Shown: positions 10,516 to 19,397, counted from the stretch's first letter. The stretch is DNA of 35,201 bases from Synechococcus sp. UW140 (GCA_945875915.1 CAMCMT010000027.1:1-35201); one strand, 5' to 3'. The notes: a model not told the origin generated them from the sequence alone. A program made the numbers and translations.

Positions 10516-12039
10516 ATGAACGCCATCCTCACCAATCCCCTGCGGGTGGGGCTTCGCCAGGAGCGGGTGATCTCGCCCCAGTGCATCGTCATCTTTGGCG
10601 CCAGCGGCGACCTCACCCACCGCAAGCTGATCCCGGCCCTGTTTGAACTGTTCCGCCAGCGGCGCCTGCCCAGTGAGTTCGCGGTGCTCGGTTGCGCCCG
10701 CCGGCCCTGGAGCGATGGGGAATTCCGCAGCCGCATGGCCGAGGCCATGGCCGAGGAGGTGCGCAACCACCAGATCGCCTGGGATCAATTTGCGAGCTGC
10801 CTCTTCTATGAGCCCGTGGATCTGGAGCAACCCGAGCACGTGGTGCGCCTCGGCCAGCGGCTCGAGGGGATCGACCGGCTCAAGGCCACCCGGGGCAACC
10901 GCACCTTCTACATGTCGGTGTCACCGGCCTTCTACGGCAGCGGCTGCCGCTCCCTGGCCGCCGCCGGCCTGCTGGCCGACCCCAGCCGCAGCCGGGTGGT
11001 GATCGAAAAGCCCTTCGGCCGCGACTACGGCAGCGCCCAGCAGCTCAACAAGGTGGTGGGCGCCTGCGCCCAGGAAAGCCAGATCTTCCGCATTGACCAC
11101 TACCTGGGCAAGGAAACGGTTCAGAACATCCTGGTGTTGCGCTTTGCCAATGCCATCTTCGAGCCGATCTGGAACCGCAACTACATCGCCAGCGTTCAGA
11201 TCACCGCAGCCGAAACCGTTGGGGTGGAGGAGCGGGCTGGCTACTACGAAACCTCCGGGGCCCTGCGGGACATGGTGCAGAACCACCTCACCCAGATGCT
11301 GGCCCTCACCACCATGGAGGCGCCGGGCCGTTTCGATCCCGAGGCGATCCGCAACGAGAAGGCCAAGGTGCTCCAAGCCGCCCGCCTGGCCGATGAACAG
11401 GAGCCCTGGAATTGCTGCGTGCGCGGCCAGTACAGCAGCGGTGGCAGCCAGGCCAGGCCCCTGAGCGGCTACCGGCAGGAACCGGGGGTGAACACCAACA
11501 GCACCACCGAGACCTACGTGGCGATGAAGCTCTTTATTAATAATTGGCGCTGGCAGGGGGTGCCCTTCTACCTGCGCACCGGTAAGCGCCTGCCCAAGCG
11601 CATGAGCGAGGTGGTGCTCACCTTCCGGGAGGCGCCCGTGCACCTCTTTGATGCGGCCGGCGGCAGCCCCACCGCCAACCAGCTGATCCTGCGCATCCAA
11701 CCCGACGAAGGCGCCGGCTTCATGTTTGAGGTGAAGGCGCCTGGCTCCGGCATGCGCAGCCGTCCGGTGGACATGCACTTCTCCTACGACGAATCCTTCG
11801 GCGAACCCAGCGATGAGGGCTATGTGCGCCTGCTGGCGGACGCCATGCTCGGCGATCCCACCCTGTTCACCCGCAGCGATGAGGTGGAAGCGGCCTGGCG
11901 CCTCTACACGCCCTTGCTGGAACTGATTGAGGACAGTCCCTGGCAGCTGCCGATCCATCCCTACGAATCGGGCACCTGGGGCCCCGGCGCCTCCGACAGC
12001 CTGCTGGCCAATGACGGCCTGATGTGGCGCCGACCCTGA
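10516..12039 (+). CDS. zwf: Glucose-6-phosphate 1-dehydrogenase
   Basis: A 507-residue enzyme that oxidises glucose-6-phosphate to 6-phosphogluconolactone with NADP+, the first step of the oxidative pentose phosphate pathway and the main night-time NADPH source in cyanobacteria. The dinucleotide-binding motif GASGDLTHRK is at residues 28-37. The substrate-binding active-site signature IDHYLGKE has Asp194-His195. The C-terminal domain carries EKPFGRD, RTGKRLPKR and the conserved DMHFSYD region. Length is typical. The protein holds several cysteines compatible with thioredoxin control, which is known for the cyanobacterial enzyme. opcA follows after 71 bases on the same strand, the usual cyanobacterial pair. 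Confidence 0.97.
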   Translation: MNAILTNPLRVGLRQERVISPQCIVIFGASGDLTHRKLIPALFELFRQRRLPSEFAVLGCARRPWSDGEFRSRMAEAMAEEVRNHQIAWDQFASCLFYEPVDLEQPEHVVRLGQRLEGIDRLKATRGNRTFYMSVSPAFYGSGCRSLAAAGLLADPSRSRVVIEKPFGRDYGSAQQLNKVVGACAQESQIFRIDHYLGKETVQNILVLRFANAIFEPIWNRNYIASVQITAAETVGVEERAGYYETSGALRDMVQNHLTQMLALTTMEAPGRFDPEAIRNEKAKVLQAARLADEQEPWNCCVRGQYSSGGSQARPLSGYRQEPGVNTNSTTETYVAMKLFINNWRWQGVPFYLRTGKRLPKRMSEVVLTFREAPVHLFDAAGGSPTANQLILRIQPDEGAGFMFEVKAPGSGMRSRPVDMHFSYDESFGEPSDEGYVRLLADAMLGDPTLFTRSDEVEAAWRLYTPLLELIEDSPWQLPIHPYESGTWGPGASDSLLANDGLMWRRP

Positions 12040-12110
12040 GCGGCCTGCCCTGATCCGGCCCGATCTCGAATCCGTTCCACCTCCGACTCCGTTCACCCCC
12101 TAGCCCTGCC

Positions 12111-13412
12111 ATGGCCCCCCAGCTCACCCTTCAGGCTCCCCTGGGACTGCCCCCCAGCGAGGTGGCCCCCTACCTGAGCCAGCTCTGGAGCCAGGGCCTA
12201 CAGGGCGCCAGCGGCGCGGCCACCTTCACCCTGGTGGTGTGGGAGCCGGCCTGGCTGGAGCAGCACCTGATCCGCACCGGCCGGGGCGATGGCCCGATCA
12301 CCGGCCTGGTGAGTGAGGAGCGACTGGAGGCCGCCCGGCTGGCGGTGAGCGAGTGCGGCCTGCCCTTCTCCACGGCACCGATGGCCCCCGATTTGGCCTG
12401 GACCCTGGGCCAGCTGGGCGGCGATCACCAGGCCCAGGACCTGCGCGGCCAATTCGTCAGTGGCGCCATCAGCGCCCTAATGCCGCGGCGCCTGATCACC
12501 CTGGCCGCCACCCTCGCCGCTGACCACCCCCTCGAAACCATGGTGGCGGCCTATTGCCCCCTGCCCGAGGAGGGCGGCACCGGCGGGGCCTGCGGCGATG
12601 TGGTGGTGCTCCGGGGCGGCATGGGGGCCCTGCGCCAGGGCCTGGGCCTGATATCTCCCCTCGTGGGTGATGAGATGCCCTGCTGGGTCTGGTGGAACGG
12701 CTCCCTCGATGAGGCCCCCGAAATGCTGGACGCCCTGGCACCGATCCCCCGGCGCCTGATGGTGGACAGCTCGTTGGGCACCCCAAGGCGCTGCCTCGAC
12801 CTGTTGGTGGAGCGGATCGGCGCTGGCCAGGCCGTGAACGACCTCAACTGGCTGCGGCTGCGCAGCTGGCGCGAATCCCTGGCCATGGTCTTCGACCCCC
12901 CCAGCCGCCGCGATGCCCTCAACCACGTGGTGCAGCTTGACATCGATGTGGAGGGCAACCACCCGGTGAAGGGGCTGCTGCTGGCTGCCTGGATTGCCGA
13001 CAGGCTTGGCTGGCACCTGGAGAACAGCTTCGTGGTACCCACGGGCGAAGCCAGCGGCGATGGTTTTGGGGCCGAATTCACGCGCAGCGATGGCGAGACC
13101 GTGCACTTCCGGCTGATGCCGGTGCCGGTGGGCGTCCCCAAGGCCCACCCCGGCGCCCTGGTGGGCCTGCGCCTGATCTGCTCCTCCGGGGAGCAGCCAC
13201 CCCTCTGTGTGATCCTCTGCTCCGAATCGGGCGGCTGCATGCGGCTCGAATCCGGCGGTATGGCCAGCATGGAACTGGTCGAGGAGGTGGTGGCCCTGCC
13301 AAACGAAAGCGAAGAGATGGAGGTGGCCCGCCTTCTCGGTGGCGGCCATGACACCACCAACCCCCTGCTGGCCGCCGCCGTGCCCCTGGCTGCCAAGCTG
13401 CTTGCCCCGTAA
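12111..13412 (+). CDS. opcA: Glucose-6-phosphate dehydrogenase assembly protein OpcA
   Basis: A 433-residue protein recognised as OpcA by its place directly after zwf and by stretches such as TFTLVVWEPAWLEQHLIRTGR near the N-terminus, the central PRRLMVDSS and LNWLRLRSWRESLAMVFDPPSRRDAL, and VVQLDIDVEGNHPVKGLLLAAWIADRLGW. In cyanobacteria OpcA binds and activates G6PDH, promoting its tetrameric active form and mediating redox control. It is cytoplasmic, with no signal peptide or membrane span. The start is ATG 12111. Coupled expression with zwf is likely because the gap holds no terminator. Confidence 0.94.
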   Translation: MAPQLTLQAPLGLPPSEVAPYLSQLWSQGLQGASGAATFTLVVWEPAWLEQHLIRTGRGDGPITGLVSEERLEAARLAVSECGLPFSTAPMAPDLAWTLGQLGGDHQAQDLRGQFVSGAISALMPRRLITLAATLAADHPLETMVAAYCPLPEEGGTGGACGDVVVLRGGMGALRQGLGLISPLVGDEMPCWVWWNGSLDEAPEMLDALAPIPRRLMVDSSLGTPRRCLDLLVERIGAGQAVNDLNWLRLRSWRESLAMVFDPPSRRDALNHVVQLDIDVEGNHPVKGLLLAAWIADRLGWHLENSFVVPTGEASGDGFGAEFTRSDGETVHFRLMPVPVGVPKAHPGALVGLRLICSSGEQPPLCVILCSESGGCMRLESGGMASMELVEEVVALPNESEEMEVARLLGGGHDTTNPLLAAAVPLAAKLLAP

Positions 13413-13420
13413 CCCCCCAA

Positions 13421-13436
13421 GCCCGCCAATGCGGGC
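13421..13436 (+). terminator. Possible weak terminator hairpin after opcA
   Basis: GCCCGC (13421-13426) pairs with GCGGGC (13431-13436) around CAAT, 9 bases after the opcA stop. It resembles the petH terminator but lacks the T-tract (CCCTTG follows), so readthrough into cobB is likely. Confidence 0.4.
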
Positions 13437-13463
13437 CCTTGAGCCGATGGCCTGGCGGAACCG

Positions 13464-15026
13464 ATGGCCTGCCTGATCGCTGCCCCCTGCAGCGGCAGCG
13501 GCAAAACCTTGGTCAGCCTGGCACTCAGCGCCCTGGTGCGCCGGAGGGGCCAGACCATTCAGACCTTCAAGGTAGGGCCTGATTACCTCGACCCCCAGCT
13601 GCTGGCCCGGGTCAGCGGCAGGCCCTGCCGCAACCTCGATCCCCTGCTTTGCGGCGAGGCCTGGGTACGGCGCAGCTTCTTGGGCTTCGGCAGCCAGGCC
13701 GACCGCTGCCTGGTGGAGGGGGTGATGGGGCTGTTCGATGGCCGCGGCTCCAGCGCCGAAGGCAGTTCGGCGGCCGTGGCCCAGCAGCTGGACTTGCCGA
13801 TCGTGCTGGTGGTGGAGGCCAGTCGCCAGGCGGGTTCCCTCGCCGCCCTGGTGCGGGGCTTCCGCGACCATGACCCCGGCCTGACCATCGCCGGGGTGGT
13901 GCTCAATGGTGTCGGCAGCGAGCGACACCGGGCCCTCCTCCGCGAAGCCCTGGCGGCGATTGCCATGCCCCTGCTGGGGGTGCTGCCCCGCCACGACAGC
14001 CTGGAGTTGCCCTCCCGCCACCTGGGGCTGGTGCCCCCGGGCGAACTTGCCGATCTGGAGCAACGCCAGGGCGAGTGGGCTGCCCTTGGCGAACGGCACC
14101 TGGACCTGGAGCAGCTTTGGCCCCTGCTGGGCCCACCCCAAGCCCCCGCCGATGGCCTGGCCCCGATCACCTGGCTGCGCCAGCAGGGCGCAGGTGCGGC
14201 CCCAGTCGAGGCCGGGGCCGGGACCGGGACCGGGACCGGGGACGCTAGCCCTGCTAAATCGGCCCCGGCCGGCGCTCCCCTGCCCATCGCGATTGCCAGC
14301 GACCAGGCCTTCCACTTTCGCTATCCCGAGGCAGCCGAACTACTAGATGCCGAGGGGCTGGCGGTGCAACCCTGGTCCCCCCTAGCCGATGAGCCCCTGC
14401 CTGCGGGCTGCCGGGCCCTGGTGCTGCCAGGTGGCTACCCGGAACTGCATGGGGCCCAACTGGCCCACAGCCAGCGCAGCCTGGGGGAGCTGCGCCGGGC
14501 TGCCGCCGGGGGCCTGCCGATCTACGCGGAATGCGGTGGCCTGCTTCTCCTCGGCCAGGAGCTGGTCGATCCGGCCGGCCAGGCCCATACTTTGGCCGGG
14601 ATCCTGCCCTTCCGGGCCCGGCGCGGCAGCCTCAGCCTGGGCTACCGCCAGACGATCGCCCAAGGGGACGGGCTGGTGGTGCGCCGGGGTGAGACCTGGC
14701 AAGGGCATGAGTTCCATCGCTGGCAGCTGGAGCCCCTAGGCAGCGGCGCCGAGGCGAACTGGCCCCAGGAGCCCTTGTCACAACCTGCAACAGCCTTGTG
14801 CGGGTCCCAGCCCCTGTGGCAGCTTGACGGCTGGGGGCATCCCGCGAGGATCGAAGGATGGAGCACAGCGACTCTGCACGCCAGCTGGCTACACCTTCAT
14901 TGGGCTGGATGTTCGATGATCCCTCGCCGGCTGCGCAACGCAGCCGCGCAAGCCTCAGCCGCGACTGGCACCACGTGGAGCGGGGCGAACCCCGCGCGCC
15001 CACCGTCATCGAGCGCTGGAGCCTGA
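13464..15026 (+). CDS. cobB: Cobyrinic acid a,c-diamide synthase
   Basis: A 520-residue CobB/CbiA enzyme that uses ATP and glutamine to amidate the a and c side chains of (hydrogeno)cobyrinic acid in B12 synthesis. The N-terminal dethiobiotin-synthetase-like domain has P-loop GSGKT (residues 11-15), VGPDYLDP and VEGVMGLFDG. The C-terminal class I glutaminase-like domain starts near residue 275, with LVLPGGYPELH, nucleophile Cys357 in YAECGGLLLLG, and the GHEFH signature. Between the domains is an Ala/Gly/Thr linker encoded by a hexanucleotide repeat (14211-14240). The frame runs about 35 residues past the usual HLHW ending into a basic Ala-rich tail that overlaps the acylphosphatase start. 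This tail may be a recent extension or a sequencing or reading-frame effect. In other organisms the enzyme is called CbiA. Confidence 0.93.
   Translation: MACLIAAPCSGSGKTLVSLALSALVRRRGQTIQTFKVGPDYLDPQLLARVSGRPCRNLDPLLCGEAWVRRSFLGFGSQADRCLVEGVMGLFDGRGSSAEGSSAAVAQQLDLPIVLVVEASRQAGSLAALVRGFRDHDPGLTIAGVVLNGVGSERHRALLREALAAIAMPLLGVLPRHDSLELPSRHLGLVPPGELADLEQRQGEWAALGERHLDLEQLWPLLGPPQAPADGLAPITWLRQQGAGAAPVEAGAGTGTGTGDASPAKSAPAGAPLPIAIASDQAFHFRYPEAAELLDAEGLAVQPWSPLADEPLPAGCRALVLPGGYPELHGAQLAHSQRSLGELRRAAAGGLPIYAECGGLLLLGQELVDPAGQAHTLAGILPFRARRGSLSLGYRQTIAQGDGLVVRRGETWQGHEFHRWQLEPLGSGAEANWPQEPLSQPATALCGSQPLWQLDGWGHPARIEGWSTATLHASWLHLHWAGCSMIPRRLRNAAAQASAATGTTWSGANPARPPSSSAGA
14211..14240 (+). repeat. 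Hexanucleotide repeat in cobB linker
   Basis: Five 6-base units, two GCCGGG followed by three ACCGGG, in frame with cobB, encoding alternating Ala-Gly and Thr-Gly. The unit length keeps the frame whatever the copy number, so the linker between the two enzyme domains can vary in length without breaking the gene. Confidence 0.85.
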
Positions 15027-15277
15027 CGGTGCGGGGCCAGGTGCAGGGGGTGGGCTACCGGGCCGCCTGTAACCGCCGGGCCCGGGAATTGGGCTTGAGC
15101 GGCTGGGTGCGCAACTGCCCCGACGGCTCGGTGGCCATCGAGGCGGAAGGGCCGATCAACCCACTCAACGAACTGCGCCTCTGGTGCGAGAGGGGTCCCT
15201 GTGGGGCCCAGGTGCTTGGGGTGACCTCCAGCCTGCTCTCCCCCTGCCGGGATGATTGGTTCGAAGTGCGCCACTGA
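14975..15277 (+). CDS. acyP: Acylphosphatase
   Basis: A 100-residue protein from GTG 14975. The acylphosphatase fold is seen in WSLTVRGQVQGVGYRAACNR, which contains the phosphate-binding loop and catalytic arginine (GQVQGVGYR), followed by GLSGWVRNCPDGSVAIEAEGP with the catalytic asparagine. It hydrolyses carboxyl-phosphate bonds of small acyl phosphates. Typical length is 90-100 residues, which argues against the earlier ATGs at 14858 or 14909 in the same frame. It overlaps the last 52 bases of cobB in another frame, so translation is probably coupled. Confidence 0.9.
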   Translation: MERGEPRAPTVIERWSLTVRGQVQGVGYRAACNRRARELGLSGWVRNCPDGSVAIEAEGPINPLNELRLWCERGPCGAQVLGVTSSLLSPCRDDWFEVRH

Positions 15278-15298
15278 GCCCCCGCCCCCCCGGCTCAG
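15274..15298 (+). terminator. Possible terminator hairpin after acylphosphatase gene
   Basis: CTGAGCC (15274-15280) pairs with GGCTCAG (15292-15298) around a C-rich 11-base loop. The left arm overlaps the stop codon. No T-tract follows. Confidence 0.4.
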
Positions 15299-15330
15299 GG
15301 GCCTAATCAACCACCGCTAGCCAACCTCCT

Positions 15331-15933
15331 ATGGACACCCCTGAACTCTGGCTGCTGCGCCATGGGGCGACCGCATGGTCCCGCAATGGCCGCCATACCG
15401 GCAGCACCGACCTTCCCCTCTTGCCGGAGGGGGACGAGCAGGCCCGCCTCCTGGCCCCGGCCCTGGTCGGTCGGCCCTTTGCCGCCGTGCTGACCAGCCC
15501 GTTGCAGCGGGCCCGCCGTACCTGCGACCTGGCCGGGCTCGGAGCCCAGGCCAGTCCCTGCGCGGACCTACGCGAGTGGGATTACGGCGCTTACGAAGGC
15601 CTCACCACCGCCGAAATCCGCCAAACGGTGCCGGCCTGGACGGTCTGGAGCCACGGCTGCCCCCAGGGGGACACGGCCGAAACCGTGCAAGCCCGTTGCG
15701 ACGCAATGATTGGCCAGGCCCTGGCAGCGGCCGGCGACCGGGGGGCCGTGGCCCTGTTTGCCCATGGCCACATCCTGCGGGCCCTGGCCGCCACCTGGCT
15801 GGGCCTGGGCGCCAGCGGCGGGCGCCTGCTGGCCCTAGGCACCGCCACGATCAGCGTGCTCGGCTATGAGCGTGAGACCCGGGTGATCCAGCACTGGAAT
15901 AGCCCCGCCAGCGGCTGGCGGACCGGCGATTAG
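15331..15933 (+). CDS. Histidine phosphatase family protein (phosphoglycerate mutase-like)
   Basis: A 200-residue branch-1 histidine phosphatase. The phospho-accepting motif LLRHGATAWS is at residues 7-16, followed by GSTDLPLLPEGDEQA. SPLQRARRTCD carries the second phosphate-pocket arginine, YGAYEGLT the acidic residue, and ALFAHGHILRAL the second catalytic histidine. Substrates of this broad family range from sugar phosphates to nucleotides and B12 intermediates (CobC is a relative). Lying downstream of cobB, it might serve cobalamin synthesis, but that is a guess from context and a SixA/GpmB-like general phosphatase is equally possible. Complete, with ATG start. Confidence 0.92.
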   Translation: MDTPELWLLRHGATAWSRNGRHTGSTDLPLLPEGDEQARLLAPALVGRPFAAVLTSPLQRARRTCDLAGLGAQASPCADLREWDYGAYEGLTTAEIRQTVPAWTVWSHGCPQGDTAETVQARCDAMIGQALAAAGDRGAVALFAHGHILRALAATWLGLGASGGRLLALGTATISVLGYERETRVIQHWNSPASGWRTGD

Positions 15934-16007
15934 CGGGCCGGCAGTGGGGCCGAACCAGCCGCTTGCTTAGAACCCTTGACAACCCCTGATCGAACCAAGT
16001 CCGGACC

Positions 16008-16697
16008 ATGACCTCCGTTGCAACCCTCGGGGCCGAACTGGTCGCCTACGCCGCTGCCGTCAGCCTTAGTCCGATCCACATCGGCCTGCTGCTGTTGATG
16101 TTGCTGGGCCCCAGCCCGATCCAGCGGGGCAGCTGGTTCGTGCTCAGTTGGATGGTCACCATTGGCGGGGTGGTGGTTGTGTTGCTCACCGTGGGCCACA
16201 GCCTGCTGCTGACCATGGACCAGGGCAGCGCCCACCGCACCGGGCTTGACCTGCTGGCCGCCGGGGCGCTCCTCGCCCTGGGGATTAAGGAACTGCTCGA
16301 ACGGCGACAGGAGGGGGACGAACCGCCCGGTTGGACACGCCAGTTGAATCGCTTCAGCGCCTTGCCCCTACCCCTGCTGATTGCCGCGGGAGTCGGCATC
16401 GAACTGGCCAGCCCCGATGACCTGTTCCTGTTCGCCAAAAGCGCTGGAGCGATCCTGGCCGCCGGCCTGGGCACCCGTGGGGAATTGGCCTGGGCGGCGG
16501 GCTTCACCCTGGTGGCCAGCCTGGCCCTGCTCCTGCCCCTCGGGGCCGTGGTGATCCGCCGCGACCGGGTGCTACCCCTGCTCGAAGGCGGCAAGCAACT
16601 GCTGTTTGCCCGGGGCGACCTCCTGGTGGGCCTGCTCAGCCTGGCCCTGGCCACCTACCTGGGCTGGGAGGGAATTGCCGGCCTGCGGGCCGCCTAA
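16008..16697 (+). CDS. GAP-family integral membrane protein
   Basis: A 229-residue polytopic protein. Hydrophobic segments are visible at about residues 10-30 (a SPIHIGLLLLMLLGP turn), 42-65, 80-95, 120-140 (PLPLLIAAGVGIELASPDDLFLFAKSAG), 150-180 and 205-225, making five or six spans. The SPIHI near the N-terminus and the glycine-rich fourth segment fit the GAP (Sap-like, sulfolipid-addressing) family of LysE-type fold transporters. Mycobacterial members help move glycolipids; the role of cyanobacterial members is not established. It is the last gene of the plus-strand run and converges on corA. Confidence 0.7.
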   Translation: MTSVATLGAELVAYAAAVSLSPIHIGLLLLMLLGPSPIQRGSWFVLSWMVTIGGVVVVLLTVGHSLLLTMDQGSAHRTGLDLLAAGALLALGIKELLERRQEGDEPPGWTRQLNRFSALPLPLLIAAGVGIELASPDDLFLFAKSAGAILAAGLGTRGELAWAAGFTLVASLALLLPLGAVVIRRDRVLPLLEGGKQLLFARGDLLVGLLSLALATYLGWEGIAGLRAA

Positions 16698-16751
16698 CAG
16701 ACAGCCGCAAGGGCCCATCCCAAGCCTTGGCAGGCAGGCGCCACCAGCGCG

Positions 16752-17900
16752 CTAGCCGCGGGAGGTGGTCCAATCTTGAAACCAGCCCCGCCGGGACAAC
16801 CAGGCGACCATCGCCGCCGAAATGATGGCCATGAACAGGATGCAGAGGGGATAGCCGTAGGACCACTTCAACTCCGGCATATCAACAAAATTCATGCCGT
16901 AAATACCCGCCAAAAAGGTGAGGGGAGCAAAGACCACCGAAATAATCGTCAGCGTCTTCATCACCTGGTTCATGCGGTTGCCAACGCTTGCCATGTAGGC
17001 CTGGGTGACGGCATCACACTGTTGGCGCAGCCACTCACTTACTTCGAAAAGCTGGTTGAGATGCTGCTCGATATCCTGATAACGCTCCGCCGACTCAGGC
17101 GATAAATCCGCCTGGTTTTGACGTATAAACAAGCGGATCTGGCTCAGCAAAGGCCAAAGCTGACGGCGCACATGGCGCAAGTTGGAATGGATCTGAAAGG
17201 CTTTGGTTAACAGCTTGGGCTTGGGCGAACGCAACACCGATTCCTCCAAATCATCCAGCCGGTCCGACATCACCTCAAGCAGGGGGAAGTACTGGTGGAG
17301 AATCTCTTCAAAAAGGACATGAAGCATATCATCCAAATCATCAGCATTGGCAGCCGGCATCTTATTTTGCAGCCACACAGCTAACTTGCCATAGGCCTCC
17401 TGCCGATCAAACTCCTCTACGGAAAGCAACAGGTTGGCGCGCATATAAAAACCGGCCTGCTCGCTAATCAAATGGGAGGGATCGCGACTGCACCCCAAGC
17501 GGTGCAAGCACACGATCAAGCCATCCAAATACTCCTGAAGTTGGGGAGCCTGGGGGGTCTCCAGCAAGGCGGGATGGACAACATCTGGCACCTCCAAAAT
17601 AGTCAATAGCCGCTTCAATTCACCCAGATCAGAGAGCCCCGTCATGCGAACCCATAGGGGATTGCCCGTGGCCTGAATCAGGGCCAAACCACTTGCCTTC
17701 ACCCGCTCGTGAACAACCACGCCCTCCGGGCTAATCTCCACAACCGAACAACGGGTTGGCGCCAGGCCACCCTGGACATAGAGGGCAACTGGCAAGTTAC
17801 CCGGTCGACTTTCCAGTCGACGTGACGTAAAGGTGCCTGGAAAGGCCTGGAGCTCCTTTTTCGTGATCACTGGTTCAAGGGAGAACGGTGGCATTGGCAA
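16752..17900 (-). CDS. corA: CorA-family magnesium/cobalt transporter
   Basis: A 382-residue CorA channel subunit. A long cytoplasmic N-terminal domain (residues 1-310) includes coiled-coil-forming helices rich in Arg/Gln/Leu (LNQLFEVSEWLRQQCDAVTQAYMASVGNR). Two C-terminal membrane spans follow (LTIISVVFAPLTFLAGIYGMNF and YGYPLCILFMAIISAAMVAWL), with the signature pore-loop motif GMN at 335-337 between them. The short basic tail is also typical. It carries Mg2+ inward as a pentamer. The DNA of this gene is noticeably richer in A/T than the neighbouring operons. The ATG at 17900 fits family length. Confidence 0.94.
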   Translation of the reverse strand: MPMPPFSLEPVITKKELQAFPGTFTSRRLESRPGNLPVALYVQGGLAPTRCSVVEISPEGVVVHERVKASGLALIQATGNPLWVRMTGLSDLGELKRLLTILEVPDVVHPALLETPQAPQLQEYLDGLIVCLHRLGCSRDPSHLISEQAGFYMRANLLLSVEEFDRQEAYGKLAVWLQNKMPAANADDLDDMLHVLFEEILHQYFPLLEVMSDRLDDLEESVLRSPKPKLLTKAFQIHSNLRHVRRQLWPLLSQIRLFIRQNQADLSPESAERYQDIEQHLNQLFEVSEWLRQQCDAVTQAYMASVGNRMNQVMKTLTIISVVFAPLTFLAGIYGMNFVDMPELKWSYGYPLCILFMAIISAAMVAWLSRRGWFQDWTTSRG

Positions 17901-17997
17901 CAGCAGGTGATGCTTTACCTAGCCGCCTTGGCGGATAGCCCATGCTGGCCATGCTGGGGACCCTTTGCAATGGGGACAATCTCGATTGTTTAGCCAT

Positions 17998-18024
17998 GGC
18001 AAGCCATCGCCCCGATGGCTTGCC
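17998..18024 (-). terminator. Strong hairpin between the DUF6880 gene and corA
   Basis: A perfect 12-bp stem: GGCAAGCCATCG (17998-18009) pairs with CGATGGCTTGCC (18013-18024) around CCC. It lies 14 bases beyond the 3' end of the minus-strand DUF6880 gene and about 100 bases before the corA start. It lacks a T-tract but is the most stable-looking stem in the region, and probably ends glgX/DUF6880 transcription. Confidence 0.55.
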
Positions 18025-18037
18025 CCCCTGGGCTGGC

Positions 18038-19384
18038 TTAGTCGCCTAGCAGGGCGCGGACGCTCCAGTTCATGGCAAAGGACTCCTTCAACCCGGCCAC
18101 AAACGCCCCGTGATCCTCGAGGCCTTGCCAGTCGGCAATCGAGCCAGCCAGCTCCCTACAGGTGCCCAGGTGGCTGACGGCCTGGCGATAGCGTTTGGCG
18201 CCCCCCAGCCAGAGGGCTTCCACCAGGAGCTGCCGGTAGAGCCGGGTGGCCGCCAAGGGGTAGGGAGCACTGAGGCGCTCAGCGGCGGCAGCCAAGGCAG
18301 CCTGGTCTTCCCCATGCCAGCTGTCCTGGTCCCAGTGGTGGAGCACATAGGTGGAGGCCCGGGGCAGGGCCGGCCAGGCCACCAGGAACGTAAGGGCCTC
18401 GATCGGATTGGGGTGACGCTCCACCAGGGCAAAGGCCTGCTCCTCAGCGTCCCCGTCCTCAAAAGCGGGCAGGCCCTGCAAATAGGCGCGCAGATAGGGG
18501 ATCGAGAGGGTGCGCTCGAAGGCTTGCCAACGCAGCTTCTGGGCCTCGTCACTGCGGCCAAGGGCGTCCAGCGTGGCGATGCGGCACTCGGTCCAACGGG
18601 GGGCCGTCCATGCCTGGGCGGCCTGGACGGCCTGGTCGAGGATCGCCAGGGCCTCCGCCGCCCGGCCTGCGGCCAGGAAGCGGTCGGCCACGGCGGCGGC
18701 CCCATCGGGCCATTGCAGCTGCTGGGCCGGCACCCGGGCCAGGTAGGCATCGAGGTCGCCGCGGGCTTCGGCGATCTGGAGCATCACCCGCTGGCCATCG
18801 ACCAAGCCCTGCTGCAGGACCATCACTTCCAGCCGGGCCAGCCCCGGCTCCCCCAGGGCCGCGGCCACGGCGGGGAGGAGCCCATCGAACTGGCCGTAGT
18901 CGTTGGCAGCCAACAGCTCAAACAGCTGGTCGGCGAGGCTGAGCGGGTTGGCCCGGGCGGCGGCCGCCAGGGGCCCCAGGTCGGCACCGGCGGCCCGGAA
19001 TAGGTCGGCCAGGGTGCCGCTGCCATCGGAGCTGCGGGCCAGCACCCCATCGGCCAAATCGAGGAAGCGCCAAAGCAGCTCAAGGGCGATCGCCGCATCC
19101 GCCGCCGCAATCGGCCCGATGATCGCCCGGTGCTGGGCCTGGAGGTCGCTGGCCAGGGTTTTGCGTTTGCGCCAATCGATAGGGGTGCCCGAGCGGGCGA
19201 TGCTGGCCAGCCGTTTGCGCACCTCCTGGGCGGCCTCCTCCACACTGCTGCCGGCGGCCAGGGCCAGGCGCAGCTGGCGCTTGGCCGCCCCATTGCCGTT
19301 GCTGAGCTCCAGCAGCAACTCCGCCAAGCGGGCGGCACCGAGGGCCTCCAGGTTCTTGGCGTTGAGGGTGAGCTTGCTGGCCAT
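18038..19384 (-). CDS. DUF6880-type helical repeat protein
   Basis: A 448-residue soluble protein made almost entirely of helices with TPR-like periodicity (for example VADRFLAAGRAAEALAILDQAVQ and CRIATLDALGRSDEAQKLRWQAFERTL). The N-terminus (LGAARLAELLLELSNGNGAAKRQLRLALA...RKRLASIARSGTPIDWRKRKTLASDL) matches my memory of the DUF6880 family, whose function is unknown. No enzymatic motif, signal peptide or membrane segment is visible. It follows glgX on the same strand with a 13-base gap, so co-transcription is likely, which hints at but does not prove a role in carbohydrate metabolism. Confidence 0.75.
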   Translation of the reverse strand: MASKLTLNAKNLEALGAARLAELLLELSNGNGAAKRQLRLALAAGSSVEEAAQEVRKRLASIARSGTPIDWRKRKTLASDLQAQHRAIIGPIAAADAAIALELLWRFLDLADGVLARSSDGSGTLADLFRAAGADLGPLAAAARANPLSLADQLFELLAANDYGQFDGLLPAVAAALGEPGLARLEVMVLQQGLVDGQRVMLQIAEARGDLDAYLARVPAQQLQWPDGAAAVADRFLAAGRAAEALAILDQAVQAAQAWTAPRWTECRIATLDALGRSDEAQKLRWQAFERTLSIPYLRAYLQGLPAFEDGDAEEQAFALVERHPNPIEALTFLVAWPALPRASTYVLHHWDQDSWHGEDQAALAAAAERLSAPYPLAATRLYRQLLVEALWLGGAKRYRQAVSHLGTCRELAGSIADWQGLEDHGAFVAGLKESFAMNWSVRALLGD

Positions 19385-19397
19385 GGGCTAGCAGGGT

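Noticed and set aside
12477-14315. Long minus-strand frame (612 codons) opposite opcA and cobB
   Set aside because: It is a shadow of two certain genes, rich in Gly/His/Gln repeats and without domain signatures.
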